From assembly GCA_947481755.1 (NCBI GenBank), contig CANKHS010000016.1, positions 1-14,714 on the forward strand: DNA of 14,714 nt, in the 5' to 3' direction. Numbering within the stretch: the first letter of the stretch is position 1; each line of letters begins with the position of its first letter. Under the pieces are notes generated by a model, which was not told where the DNA came from, made no database searches, and was given only the letters and a program-made list of their open reading frames with translations. Shown here in pieces: positions 7,970 to 14,531 of the stretch. This stretch comes from Actinomycetota bacterium. Lineage in GTDB: Bacteria; Actinomycetota; Thermoleophilia; Gaiellales; F1-60-MAGs149. The translations under genes were made by a program, and so were the position numbers.

Positions 7970-9429
7970 TTAAGGCTCCCGACGTCAACTGGTTGGCCAT
8001 TGCGCCCGAGATGGCGCTGATGATCGGCGCCTTCGTCCTGCTGCTACTCGCCTCGTTCATTCGCGGCCGCGATCGTGGAATCGGCACCGCGGTTGGGCTG
8101 ATCACGCTGGTGGTCTCGGCCGGCTTCGCAATCAACGCCTGGACTGAGCCCGCCACCACGACGATGGCTGGCGCCGTACAGATCGATCAGCTGACGCAAG
8201 TCGTCACGGTCCTGATCGCCGGGTGTGGGATCTTGACGCTGCTCGTCTCGTTTGGCTGGAATCGCATGCGCGAGAACGGCGCCGAGTTTGTCGCACTGCT
8301 GCTCTTGGTTGCGGCCGGCATGGATCTGATCGCCGCCTCCAACTCGTTCGTCACGCTGTTCGTGGCCCTCGAGCTCTTCTCGCTCTCGCTCTACGTGCTC
8401 TGCGCCTTCGACGGCAAGAGCAAGGCCTCGCTCGAGAGTGGCTTCAAGTACCTCGTGCTTGGCACGATCGGCTCGATGGTGCTCGTCTACGGCGCCGCGT
8501 TCCTCTACGGCGCAACCGGCTCGTTTGGCTTCGAGGCGATCAACACCGCGCTCAGCAAGGCTGGCTCCGGCGACGCGCTCGTCATCCTCGGCACCGTCCT
8601 AGTCCTGATCGGCCTCGCCTTCAAGATCGGTGTGATGCCGTTCCACATGTGGGTCGCCGATGTCTACGAGGGCGCACCGACGAACGTGACGGGCTTTATG
8701 TCTGCGGCCACCAAGATCGCTGCCTTCGTGGCACTTGCACGCGTGCTGTTCGACGCGCTGCCGGCGATTCGTGACACGTGGGCACCGGCGCTGGTCATCA
8801 TCGCGGTCGTCACGATGATTCTCGGCAACATCTCGGCCCTCGTCCAGACGAACCTCAAGCGCATGCTGGCCTACGCCTCGGTTGGCGCCGCTGGTTTCGG
8901 ACTGATCGCCATCATCGTCGGTGGCGAGGCCGGCACGCGCGGACTGATCTTCTATCTCGCTGCCTACGCACCCATGGCGATTGGTGCCTTCGCGGTTATC
9001 TCCCTGCACGAGCGCGACCACAAAGGCATCGCGACGCTGGATTCGATTCGCGGCTGGGGCTTCGATCGTCCCGTGGCTGCCGTCAGCATGGTCGTCTTCT
9101 TGCTCGGCTTCGCGGGCTTCCCGCTGACGGTCGGGTTTATCGGCAAGTTCGTCGTGCTTGGTAGTGCGGTCGAGGGCAACTACGCCTGGCTGGGTGTGGT
9201 CGCGGTGGTCGCCTCGGTGATTAGCCTCGGCTATCTGCTGCGCATCATCCTCGCGATGTTCGATCGTGGTGCAAAGAGCGGCGTGATGATGGCGGCTGCT
9301 CCTGGCATGGGATCGCTCAACCTCGCGATCGTGCTCTGCCTCGCGTTGGTGCTCATCGGAGGCATCCTGCCGGGCCTCGGGCTCGACTGGGCAGCCGACG
9401 CAGCCAAGTCGCTCGCCGCCGGTCGCTAA
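7966..9429 (+). CDS. nuoN: NADH-quinone oxidoreductase subunit N
   Basis: NuoN is the antiporter-like subunit nearest the quinone module and the last gene of the operon (487 residues). The key charged residues are present: E136 in FVALELFSLSLYVL, K161 in SGFKYLVLG, and K220 in GLAFKIGVMPFHMW followed by DVYEGAP. The start is set by a strong AAGGAGG and the ATGA overlap with nuoM. Unlike NuoL, nothing is missing. The gene ends with TAA. I see no hairpin plus U-tract in the 85 nt that follow, so where the operon transcript stops is not evident. Confidence 0.96.
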   Translation: MIKAPDVNWLAIAPEMALMIGAFVLLLLASFIRGRDRGIGTAVGLITLVVSAGFAINAWTEPATTTMAGAVQIDQLTQVVTVLIAGCGILTLLVSFGWNRMRENGAEFVALLLLVAAGMDLIAASNSFVTLFVALELFSLSLYVLCAFDGKSKASLESGFKYLVLGTIGSMVLVYGAAFLYGATGSFGFEAINTALSKAGSGDALVILGTVLVLIGLAFKIGVMPFHMWVADVYEGAPTNVTGFMSAATKIAAFVALARVLFDALPAIRDTWAPALVIIAVVTMILGNISALVQTNLKRMLAYASVGAAGFGLIAIIVGGEAGTRGLIFYLAAYAPMAIGAFAVISLHERDHKGIATLDSIRGWGFDRPVAAVSMVVFLLGFAGFPLTVGFIGKFVVLGSAVEGNYAWLGVVAVVASVISLGYLLRIILAMFDRGAKSGVMMAAAPGMGSLNLAIVLCLALVLIGGILPGLGLDWAADAAKSLAAGR

Positions 9430-9467
9430 CCCACCACCTGCGCTCGCCAAGCTGGGTGCAATGCGCC

Positions 9468-9473
9468 TAATCT
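9468..9473 (+). promoter_or_regulatory. possible -10 box for the UPF0173/DUF1028 unit
   Basis: In the 85-bp gap after nuoN, TAATCT fits the TANNNT form of a housekeeping -10. A 4/6 match to TTGACA (TCGCCA, 9444-9449) lies 18 bp upstream. Initiation near 9480 would give a leader of about 35 nt ending in the SD at 9502. This is a weak match, and read-through from nuoN is an alternative. Confidence 0.3.
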
Positions 9474-9501
9474 GCACGGACGAAAGCACGGATGAGAACT
9501 C

Positions 9502-9508
9502 GGAGGAG
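9502..9508 (+). promoter_or_regulatory. Shine-Dalgarno deciding the UPF0173 start
   Basis: GGAGGAG is 6 nt before the ATG at 9515. It argues for that start rather than the in-frame ATG at 9461, whose extra 18 residues (MRLICTDESTDENSEENT) look like non-coding leader and precede the family's N-terminal strand. Confidence 0.8.
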
Positions 9509-9514
9509 AACACG

Positions 9515-10219
9515 ATGCCGGACAACACCACCATCACCTGGTACGGACACGCGACGTGGGGGATCACGACTCCCGGTGGCGTTCATGTTGTGGTCGATCC
9601 GTGGCTGTCGGGCAACCCAAAGTGCCCTGAGTCCGCACACGACCTCTCCGCCGATGTCGTCCTCGTCACGCACGGCCACGGCGACCACATCTCGGACGCC
9701 GTCGCAGTTGCGCAGCGCGGGGACGCCACGACGATTGCCCAGTACGAAGTCGGTGGTTGGCTCGAGAGCCAGGGCGCACCGAACGTGATCGGGATGAACA
9801 CGGGTGGCACGGTGGCCACCAAGGGACTGCGCATCACGATGACGCAGGCCTTCCATTCGAGCAGCATCTCGCCCGCCGACGGTGCCTACGGTGGCGATCC
9901 GATTGGCTACGTGATCGAGCTCGAGTCGGGCCAGAGCATCTACATCGCGGGCGACACCGGCGTCTTTGGCGACATGGCCTTGATCGCCGAGATCTACAAT
10001 CCCGTGATCGCGATTCTGCCGATTGGCGACCTCTTCACGATGGGGCCATTGCAGGCCGCCCACGCCGTGCGGCTGCTCGGGGTCAAGCATGTGCTCGGCT
10101 CGCACTGGGGCACGTTCGATGCACTCACGGGTACACCCGCTGGGTTGCGCGACGAGATCGCCAACTTGGGTCTTGAGGGTGTCACAGTGCACGAACTCGC
10201 GCCCGGCGAATCGCTCTAA
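9515..10219 (+). CDS. UPF0173 metal-dependent hydrolase (metallo-beta-lactamase fold)
   Basis: This is a 234-residue single-domain protein of the metallo-beta-lactamase superfamily, UPF0173/YtkL-like group, related to UlaG lactonases. It is probably cytosolic, since no signal peptide is seen. Visible metal-site residues are H12 in WYGHATW, the THGHGDH motif at 52-58 (H53, H55, D57, H58), H114 in QAFHSS, D147 in YIAGDTGVF, and H197 in GSHWGTF. The length is typical. The true substrate of this family is unknown to me, so only a metal-dependent hydrolase can be claimed. The start was chosen by SD and homology. DUF1028 follows after 4 nt, implying co-transcription. Confidence 0.9.
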   Translation: MPDNTTITWYGHATWGITTPGGVHVVVDPWLSGNPKCPESAHDLSADVVLVTHGHGDHISDAVAVAQRGDATTIAQYEVGGWLESQGAPNVIGMNTGGTVATKGLRITMTQAFHSSSISPADGAYGGDPIGYVIELESGQSIYIAGDTGVFGDMALIAEIYNPVIAILPIGDLFTMGPLQAAHAVRLLGVKHVLGSHWGTFDALTGTPAGLRDEIANLGLEGVTVHELAPGESL

Positions 10220-10223
10220 GCCG

Positions 10224-11069
10224 ATGACATTCTCGATCGTTGGCTTCGATCCGGAGACGGGCGACGTTGGGGTCGCGGTGGCCTCGAAGTTTCCAGCCGT
10301 CGGCGCTGTCGTGCCCTGGCTCGAGGCGGGCGTGGGCGCGGTTGCAACGCAGTCCTTCGTCAACGCGCGGTATGGGCCCGACGGTCTCGATTTGCTGCGC
10401 AGTGGTGAGGACCCGACCACGGCCTGCGGCATGTTGACGGCAGCCGACGATCAGCGGGCGGTTCGTCAGCTGGGCATGGTTGATTGCCACGGCGGTGCCG
10501 CCACCTTTACCGGCGATGAGTGTCTCGACTGGGCCGGTGGTGTCGTTGGTACGGGCGTCGCTATTCAGGGCAACATCCTCGCCGGCCCACAGGTTGTGGC
10601 TGCGATGGAGGAGGCCTGGCTTGCCACCGCTGGCGCACCTCTCTTGGAGCGTCTGATGGCTGCGTTGCTCGCTGGCGATCTTGCCGGTGGAGATCGCCGA
10701 GGCCGGCAATCGGCCTCAGTCCACGTCAAGCGCAAGGGTGCGGGGTATGGTGGCGCAACGGATCAACTGGTCGACCTACGCGTCGATGATCACGTCGACC
10801 CCGTGCCGGAGTTGCAGCGTCTGATCGACATCCACACGATGTTGTTTGGCTCTACGCCTGAGTCGGAGTGGGTTGTTGTTGATGAGGTTATTGCCGAAAA
10901 AATTCGCGCTGCGCTACGCGCAGAAGGAACCACCATCGCCGCCGCTGGGGCCTGGGACGACCTGCTTGAAGCCACGCTGCTCAGCTGGGTCATCAACGAG
11001 AACCTCGATGAGCGTTGGTCCAGCGGCGACCGAATCGACCCGGTCGTACTCAACCACCTGCTGCGCTAA
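10224..11069 (+). CDS. DUF1028 family protein (Ntn-hydrolase-like)
   Basis: This 281-residue protein matches the DUF1028 pattern from its first residues: MTFSIVGFDPETGDVGVAVA, then SKFPAVGAVVPW (21-32), NARYGP (47-52), QGNILAGP (115-122), GGDRRGRQSA (155-164) and DLRVDDH followed by DPVPELQRL (184-200). The family is placed with Ntn-hydrolase-like folds, and its reaction is not established. The last 70 or so residues form a variable C-terminal region. The start at 10224 is where homology begins; the frame stays open upstream only as an overlap with the preceding gene. There is no clear SD; the 4-nt spacing from the UPF0173 stop suggests translational coupling. The TAA stop overlaps the stop of the convergent mrp gene. 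Confidence 0.88.
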   Translation: MTFSIVGFDPETGDVGVAVASKFPAVGAVVPWLEAGVGAVATQSFVNARYGPDGLDLLRSGEDPTTACGMLTAADDQRAVRQLGMVDCHGGAATFTGDECLDWAGGVVGTGVAIQGNILAGPQVVAAMEEAWLATAGAPLLERLMAALLAGDLAGGDRRGRQSASVHVKRKGAGYGGATDQLVDLRVDDHVDPVPELQRLIDIHTMLFGSTPESEWVVVDEVIAEKIRAALRAEGTTIAAAGAWDDLLEATLLSWVINENLDERWSSGDRIDPVVLNHLLR

Positions 11070-12181
11070 ACGATCTTCAGTGGCTTCTTGATCCGCGCGA
11101 GCGGATCTTGCGTGCGCATGCCATGCAGCCGCGCGGCGAGCTCGCGAATCGCGATCGCGGCCGGAGCGTCCGGCGTACTGAGCATGAAGGGCAGACCGGT
11201 ATCGCCACCCTCACGTAGCGTCGACTCGAGTGGGATCTGCGCAAGCAGTGGTACGTCGAGGTGGCTGGCAAGCGACTCGCCGCCACCCGTCCCGAACAGG
11301 TCGTCGCGCTCGCCACAACAGGGGCAGACGCGATACGCCATGTTCTCGACGACGCCGATGACGCGCATGTTGACCCGCTCGGAGACGGCGGCGGCACGCT
11401 CGGCCACGCGCTGAGCAGCGGCCTGCGGCGTGGTCACCACGAGCGCCTCCGACTTCGGCAACAGGCTGCCGAGCGAAATCGCTACGTCGCCCGTACCGGG
11501 TGGCATGTCGATCAGCAAGACGTCGAGTTCGCCCCAGTGGACGTCCTGGAGAAACTGCTGCATCGCCTTGTGCAGCATCGGTCCGCGCCAGAGCACGGCG
11601 CCGCCTTCCTCCATGAAGTACCCAATCGAAATCGTCTTGAGATTGTGTGCGACGGGCGGCACGATCATCTTGTCGACCGTCACCGGGCGCTGATGGATAC
11701 CGAGCATGCCGGGCACAGAGAAGCCGTAGATGTCGGCGTCGATAATGCCGACCTCAAGACCGAGCTGCTGGAAGGCGATTGCGAGGTTGACCGTCATCGA
11801 GGACTTGCCAACACCACCCTTGCCCGAGGCGACGGCAATGACGCGCGTCTTCGGCGAAATCGAGAGCGTGCCGGCGGGGGCGGGGGGCCGGCCGCCGCGC
11901 AGCTGGGTTGCGAGCGTTGCGCGCTCGTCCTCGGACATGCTGGTGAAGTCCACGAGCACGCTGGTGACGCCTTCGATCGAGCCGACCTCGCGCTGGACAT
12001 CACCATCGATCGTGGCCTTCAACGGGCAGCCAGGAATCGTCAGCGCCACACCAACGGTGACGTGCCCACCATCGATTGTGATGGCGCGCACCATCTCGAG
12101 TTCGATCAGATCTTTGCGGAGCTCCGGGTCGATGACACGGGACATCGCCTCGCGGACCTGGGTCTCAGTGATAGCGCTCAT
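11066..12181 (-). CDS. mrp: Mrp/ApbC-family P-loop ATPase, Fe-S cluster carrier
   Basis: This 371-residue cytosolic ATPase is of the Mrp/ApbC/Ind1 class, which binds and delivers [4Fe-4S] clusters. Residues 1 to about 80 are a MIP18/DUF59 domain (VIDPELRKDLIELEMV; GCP at 51-53). A Pro/Gly linker near 96-105 leads to the SIMIBI ATPase domain. Its deviant Walker A is SGKGGVGKSS (119-128), with DADIYGFSVPGMLG (148-161) and DMPPGTGD (225-232) as further signatures. Cys286, Cys288 and Cys289 (CPCCGE) include the CxxC pair that bridges a cluster between dimer subunits. The ATG has no SD; a TAGCCT box lies 9 nt upstream. The gene follows DUF1015 by 12 nt and overlaps the DUF1028 stop by 4 nt. Confidence 0.95.
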   Translation of the reverse strand: MSAITETQVREAMSRVIDPELRKDLIELEMVRAITIDGGHVTVGVALTIPGCPLKATIDGDVQREVGSIEGVTSVLVDFTSMSEDERATLATQLRGGRPPAPAGTLSISPKTRVIAVASGKGGVGKSSMTVNLAIAFQQLGLEVGIIDADIYGFSVPGMLGIHQRPVTVDKMIVPPVAHNLKTISIGYFMEEGGAVLWRGPMLHKAMQQFLQDVHWGELDVLLIDMPPGTGDVAISLGSLLPKSEALVVTTPQAAAQRVAERAAAVSERVNMRVIGVVENMAYRVCPCCGERDDLFGTGGGESLASHLDVPLLAQIPLESTLREGGDTGLPFMLSTPDAPAAIAIRELAARLHGMRTQDPLARIKKPLKIV

Positions 12182-12190
12182 CTAGAGCGA

Positions 12191-12196
12191 AGGCTA
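12191..12196 (-). promoter_or_regulatory. candidate leaderless -10 box of mrp, starting in the DUF1015 stop codon
   Basis: Read on the minus strand, TAGCCT is followed by 9 nt and the mrp ATG, with no SD in between. Its TAG is the stop codon of DUF1015. I see no convincing -35. A second possibility is simple co-transcription with DUF1015 across the 12-nt gap. Confidence 0.4.
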
Positions 12197-13498
12197 CCCT
12201 AATTCGGCGGAGGGGCCGTCCAGCGTGCGAATCACGAGACCGTCGAGCGTCTTCGGATAGAAGTACGTGCTCTTCTGGGGCATGACGGCGCCCGAGCGCG
12301 CGACGGCTTCGACTTCGCGCACGCTGGGGGCGCGAAGGATAAAGCCGACGTCGCCGCTCTCGTCAACCTTGGCGGCTGCGTCGTCGGAGTGGGCGGTGTA
12401 GCGAATGCGATACGTCGTCGCGACAACCTCTGCGGGCAGGTCGAGGAGAGGGGCGAGGATGCGCTCTTGCAGCATCACGGCATCGATCCGCGATAGCGGT
12501 GTCTGATCGTCCGGGTTTGGCTGCGCGTGCACGAGCAGTGGCGGCAGGTCCTTACGCACGAGCCCAAAGACGCCGTGGTCGTGGGGAATGGCCGACATGG
12601 CGGCTTCAAGCTGGACGACGCCGTCGCCGGCTTCGGTTACGGCGAAGCCCGCCTCGACCAAAAGTGCGGGGAGTCGAGCCTGCAACTCCTCGGAGATGCC
12701 ACTGACGACACGGTGGATCGGAAAGATCACGAGTCCTGGCGACGAACCATTCGTGAGGTACATCATCATCGCATTGGCCGAGGCGTCCTGCGGGAAGGCA
12801 TCGCGATAGGCGAGTGCGGTGGCATAGCGGTGGTGGCCGTCGGCGATCAACAGGCTGCGACTCTCAAGGACACCGTGGATGCGGTCTTGCATGGCAGGAT
12901 CGGTCACTCGCCACATCCGTAGGTGCGTGCCGTGGTCGTCGGTTAGGTCGATGATCGGTGTCGGCTCAGAGCCAGCGCGTAGGGCGGCGTCAATATCGTT
13001 GTCTGGGTCGTCGTAGGTGACGAGAATCGGCGACGGCTGAGCGTGCGTGGTGCGCAACATTCGCAGACGGTCTTCGACGATGTTCGGCATCGTGCGCTCG
13101 TGTGGCAGGATCGTGCCGTCGCGCTGGGGGAGCCCCACGAGCGCGATCATGCCGGTGCGCACACGATTGACGCCGTCAGGCCCAATAAACGTCTCCTCAG
13201 TCCGGTAGAGGCACGGCACTTCTTCGGGCAGCAACGTGCCGTCGCTGCGCCATTCGTCAAGCAGTCTGCGTGCGTTTTCGGCACGACCAACGTCGGGCAG
13301 GATCAGTCGCACGACGTTGCGGCTACTACGCGCCACGAGCCGCATGCGATCCGCCATCGTGATGACGTCGTACGGCGGTGCGACGACAGAGAACGCCGGG
13401 TGTCGCTTCGGGTCATAGCGCAGCCCGCGAAACGGGCGTACGTCGAGCGGTTCGGTTGGTGTTCCCACAGCGGGCGCATGGTATCGCCGCTTGGTCAT
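12194..13498 (-). CDS. DUF1015 family protein
   Basis: This 434-residue soluble protein matches DUF1015 throughout: RPFRGLRYDP (21-30), VVAPPYDVI (38-46), RLILPDV (64-70), LPHERTMPNI (131-140), LLIADGHHRYATALAYR (216-232) and MMYLTN (245-250). The biochemical role is not established; the HERTM and ADGHHRY motifs suggest a conserved active or ligand-binding site, but that is inference. The frame extends upstream to 14068, but that part is antisense to the next gene and includes the palindromes, so I chose ATG 13498, with GAGG 3 nt before it. An in-frame GTG at 13468, preceded by TACCAT 9 nt upstream, would give 424 residues and is a real alternative. The gene precedes mrp by 12 nt on the same strand. 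Confidence 0.88.
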   Translation of the reverse strand: MTKRRYHAPAVGTPTEPLDVRPFRGLRYDPKRHPAFSVVAPPYDVITMADRMRLVARSSRNVVRLILPDVGRAENARRLLDEWRSDGTLLPEEVPCLYRTEETFIGPDGVNRVRTGMIALVGLPQRDGTILPHERTMPNIVEDRLRMLRTTHAQPSPILVTYDDPDNDIDAALRAGSEPTPIIDLTDDHGTHLRMWRVTDPAMQDRIHGVLESRSLLIADGHHRYATALAYRDAFPQDASANAMMMYLTNGSSPGLVIFPIHRVVSGISEELQARLPALLVEAGFAVTEAGDGVVQLEAAMSAIPHDHGVFGLVRKDLPPLLVHAQPNPDDQTPLSRIDAVMLQERILAPLLDLPAEVVATTYRIRYTAHSDDAAAKVDESGDVGFILRAPSVREVEAVARSGAVMPQKSTYFYPKTLDGLVIRTLDGPSAELG

Positions 13499-13511
13499 CA
13501 GCCTCGCCAGA

Positions 13512-13541
13512 CGACATTTTGGGCCCGGGCCCAAAATGTCG
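13512..13541. repeat. 30-bp perfect palindrome, copy 1
   Basis: The half-site CGACATTTTGGGCCC is followed directly by its reverse complement, with no spacer and no mismatch. The core GGGCCC is itself palindromic and occurs twice in tandem. As single-stranded DNA or RNA it could fold a 13-bp stem with a CCGG tip. The element lies 13 nt upstream of the DUF1015 start. The A/T runs sit on the wrong sides (TTTT before, AAAA after) for an intrinsic terminator in either direction. Symmetry is lost immediately outside the 30 bp. Confidence 0.95.
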
Positions 13542-13581
13542 CTTCGCACCACCATCTTGCGTCTCTTTGCGGCATGCGATG

Positions 13582-13627
13582 CTGGTAGACGACATTTTGG
13601 GCCCGGGCCCAAAATGTCGTCTACCAG
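13582..13627. repeat. 46-bp perfect palindrome, copy 2
   Basis: This contains the same 30-bp unit as copy 1, extended by perfectly complementary 8-bp outer arms (CTGGTAGA on the left, TCTACCAG on the right). The two copies share 33 identical bases (13509-13541 and 13587-13619), and their centres are 78 bp apart. It ends 13 bp before the -10 box of the downstream gene, so its right arm covers that gene's -35 region. A 21-bp stem with a CCGG tip could form. Confidence 0.95.
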
Positions 13628-13640
13628 TCGCCGTTCCGCG

Positions 13641-13646
13641 TAGACT
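13641..13646 (+). promoter_or_regulatory. candidate leaderless -10 box of the OB/HD protein gene
   Basis: TAGACT is followed by exactly 6 nt and the ATG at 13653, so a start 7 nt after the box would fall on the A of the start codon. No SD is present. The same box and spacing recur before nadE. The -35 region falls in the right arm of the 46-bp palindrome and matches TTGACA poorly. Confidence 0.5.
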
Positions 13647-13652
13647 GACGAC

Positions 13653-14522
13653 ATGAGCGCCGAAGCCCGCACCGCTGTTCGCGACCTCGTTGAGGGGCAG
13701 TTGGTGGATTCGACGTTTGCCGTCATTCGCAAAGATCGCCGGCGCACCCGCACCGGATCGCCGTATTTGGCGCTCGAGTTGGCCGACAAGACCGGGCGCG
13801 TCCGCGCGACGATCTTTGACGATGCGCCGATTCTCGACGGCCGTTTCGCAGCCGGCGACGTCATTCGCGTGCTCGGCAGTGTCGAGGAGTATCGCGGGCG
13901 GCCACAGATTGTCGTCCGCTCGATTGAGCAGGCCGATGTGCCAGCCGACGCACTCGAATTTACGCCTGGCGCGCGCCGCGACGTCGACGATCTCGAAGGT
14001 TTCCTCGAGTTTCTCGCCGACGAGATCGCCGACCCGGCCCTCCGTGATCTGACGCGCGCCGTCCTCAACGATGGCGAGTTTCGTGTCCGCTTCCGCTCTG
14101 CCCCGATGAGCGTCGAGCAGCACCATGCCTACGCAGGTGGTGCCCTCCAACACACGGTTGCCGTCGCCACCGCGTCCCGCGAACTCTGGCTGTTGCACCC
14201 CCGCCTCGACGAATCGGTCGTCTCGGCCGCGAGCCTGCTGTTCGCCGTTGGTGCGGCCGACGCCTTCGTCCAGGGCCCCGTCCTACAGCAGGCCGAAGAG
14301 GGTCGTCTGCTCGGGATCCCTCACCTGTCGGTGCGACGTATCGAGCGAGCCGCCGAGCGACTCAACACTCCACGTGAGCGCGTGGTCGCTGTACTGCACT
14401 GCATTGATGGCGATCGTTCGCGCACACCAGAGGCCGCCTGCGTGCACGGTGCCATCGCTCTCGACGCCGCTGTCTCGGTCGCGCTGTCTCAGGCGGCGGG
14501 GCGCGCAACCGAAGCGCAATAG
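13653..14522 (+). CDS. YhaM-like OB-fold / HD-domain protein with degenerate HD motif
   Basis: This 289-residue protein has the architecture of YhaM-type 3'-5' exoribonucleases. An N-terminal OB-fold (about residues 10-95; GSPYLALELADKTGRVRATIF, a nucleic-acid-binding pattern) is followed by a helical linker and an HD-superfamily domain. H157, H158 and H167 (VEQHHAYAGGALQHTVAVA) align with the first part of the HD site. The defining LLHDIGK motif is LLFAVGA (195-201), so the metal-binding His-Asp are Phe197-Ala198 and the Lys is Ala201. The later SHHG segment is IDGD, while H249 and D271 (ALDAAV) remain. The reading frame is clean, so this looks like a diverged, possibly non-catalytic RNA-binding relative. 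It likely starts leaderless, and its stop overlaps the nadE promoter box. Confidence 0.8.
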   Translation: MSAEARTAVRDLVEGQLVDSTFAVIRKDRRRTRTGSPYLALELADKTGRVRATIFDDAPILDGRFAAGDVIRVLGSVEEYRGRPQIVVRSIEQADVPADALEFTPGARRDVDDLEGFLEFLADEIADPALRDLTRAVLNDGEFRVRFRSAPMSVEQHHAYAGGALQHTVAVATASRELWLLHPRLDESVVSAASLLFAVGAADAFVQGPVLQQAEEGRLLGIPHLSVRRIERAAERLNTPRERVVAVLHCIDGDRSRTPEAACVHGAIALDAAVSVALSQAAGRATEAQ

Positions 14523-14525
14523 ACT
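14520..14525 (+). promoter_or_regulatory. candidate leaderless -10 box of nadE, starting in the upstream stop codon
   Basis: TAGACT, 6 nt, then GTG at 14532: identical box and spacing to 13641. The TAG is the stop codon of the OB/HD gene. No SD precedes the GTG, and no good -35 is visible. Confidence 0.45.
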
Positions 14526-14531
14526 GCGCCT

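Larger units (their letters stand above)
13499..13652. other. divergent intergenic region with paired palindromes
   Basis: These 154 bp separate DUF1015 (leftward) from the OB/HD protein (rightward) and should hold the promoters of both units. They contain the two palindromes, a 40-nt spacer between them (13542-13581) in which I recognise nothing, and a TAGACT box at 13641. No canonical -10 for the 13498 start of DUF1015 is visible. Apparent reading frames crossing this region are open only because the repeat has no stop codon in any frame. Confidence 0.8.

Noticed and set aside
9430..9514. A terminator after nuoN
   Set aside because: Only short imperfect pairings (for example CACC with GGTG) and no T-run are visible, so a terminator cannot be supported.
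8599..10432. Long minus-strand open frames spanning the nuoN end and UPF0173 (8599-9567, 9467-10432)
   Set aside because: They are shadow frames with antisense composition; the sense genes have family motifs and proper SDs.
757..11158. Seven GCGATCGC octamers (757, 1763, 3714, 5478, 6816, 7130, 11151), a HIP1-like excess
   Set aside because: Nearly all sit in coding DNA and can come from Ala-Ile-Ala-type or Gly-Asp-Arg codon strings in this codon usage. Without a codon-aware expectation I cannot claim enrichment.
13512..13627. The palindromes as intrinsic (or bidirectional) terminators
   Set aside because: They lie upstream of divergent genes, not downstream of any. The T run precedes and the A run follows the stem, the reverse of the A-stem-T arrangement a terminator needs.
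13509..13627. The two repeats as a minimal CRISPR array or IS ends
   Set aside because: There are only two copies with one 40-nt spacer, full palindromy unlike CRISPR repeats, no cas genes, and no transposase or target-site duplication between or around them.
13499..14068. N-terminal extension of the DUF1015 frame to 14068
   Set aside because: The extension is antisense to the OB/HD gene and crosses both palindromes, which are open in every frame. DUF1015 homology begins only near residues 18-30 after the 13498 start.
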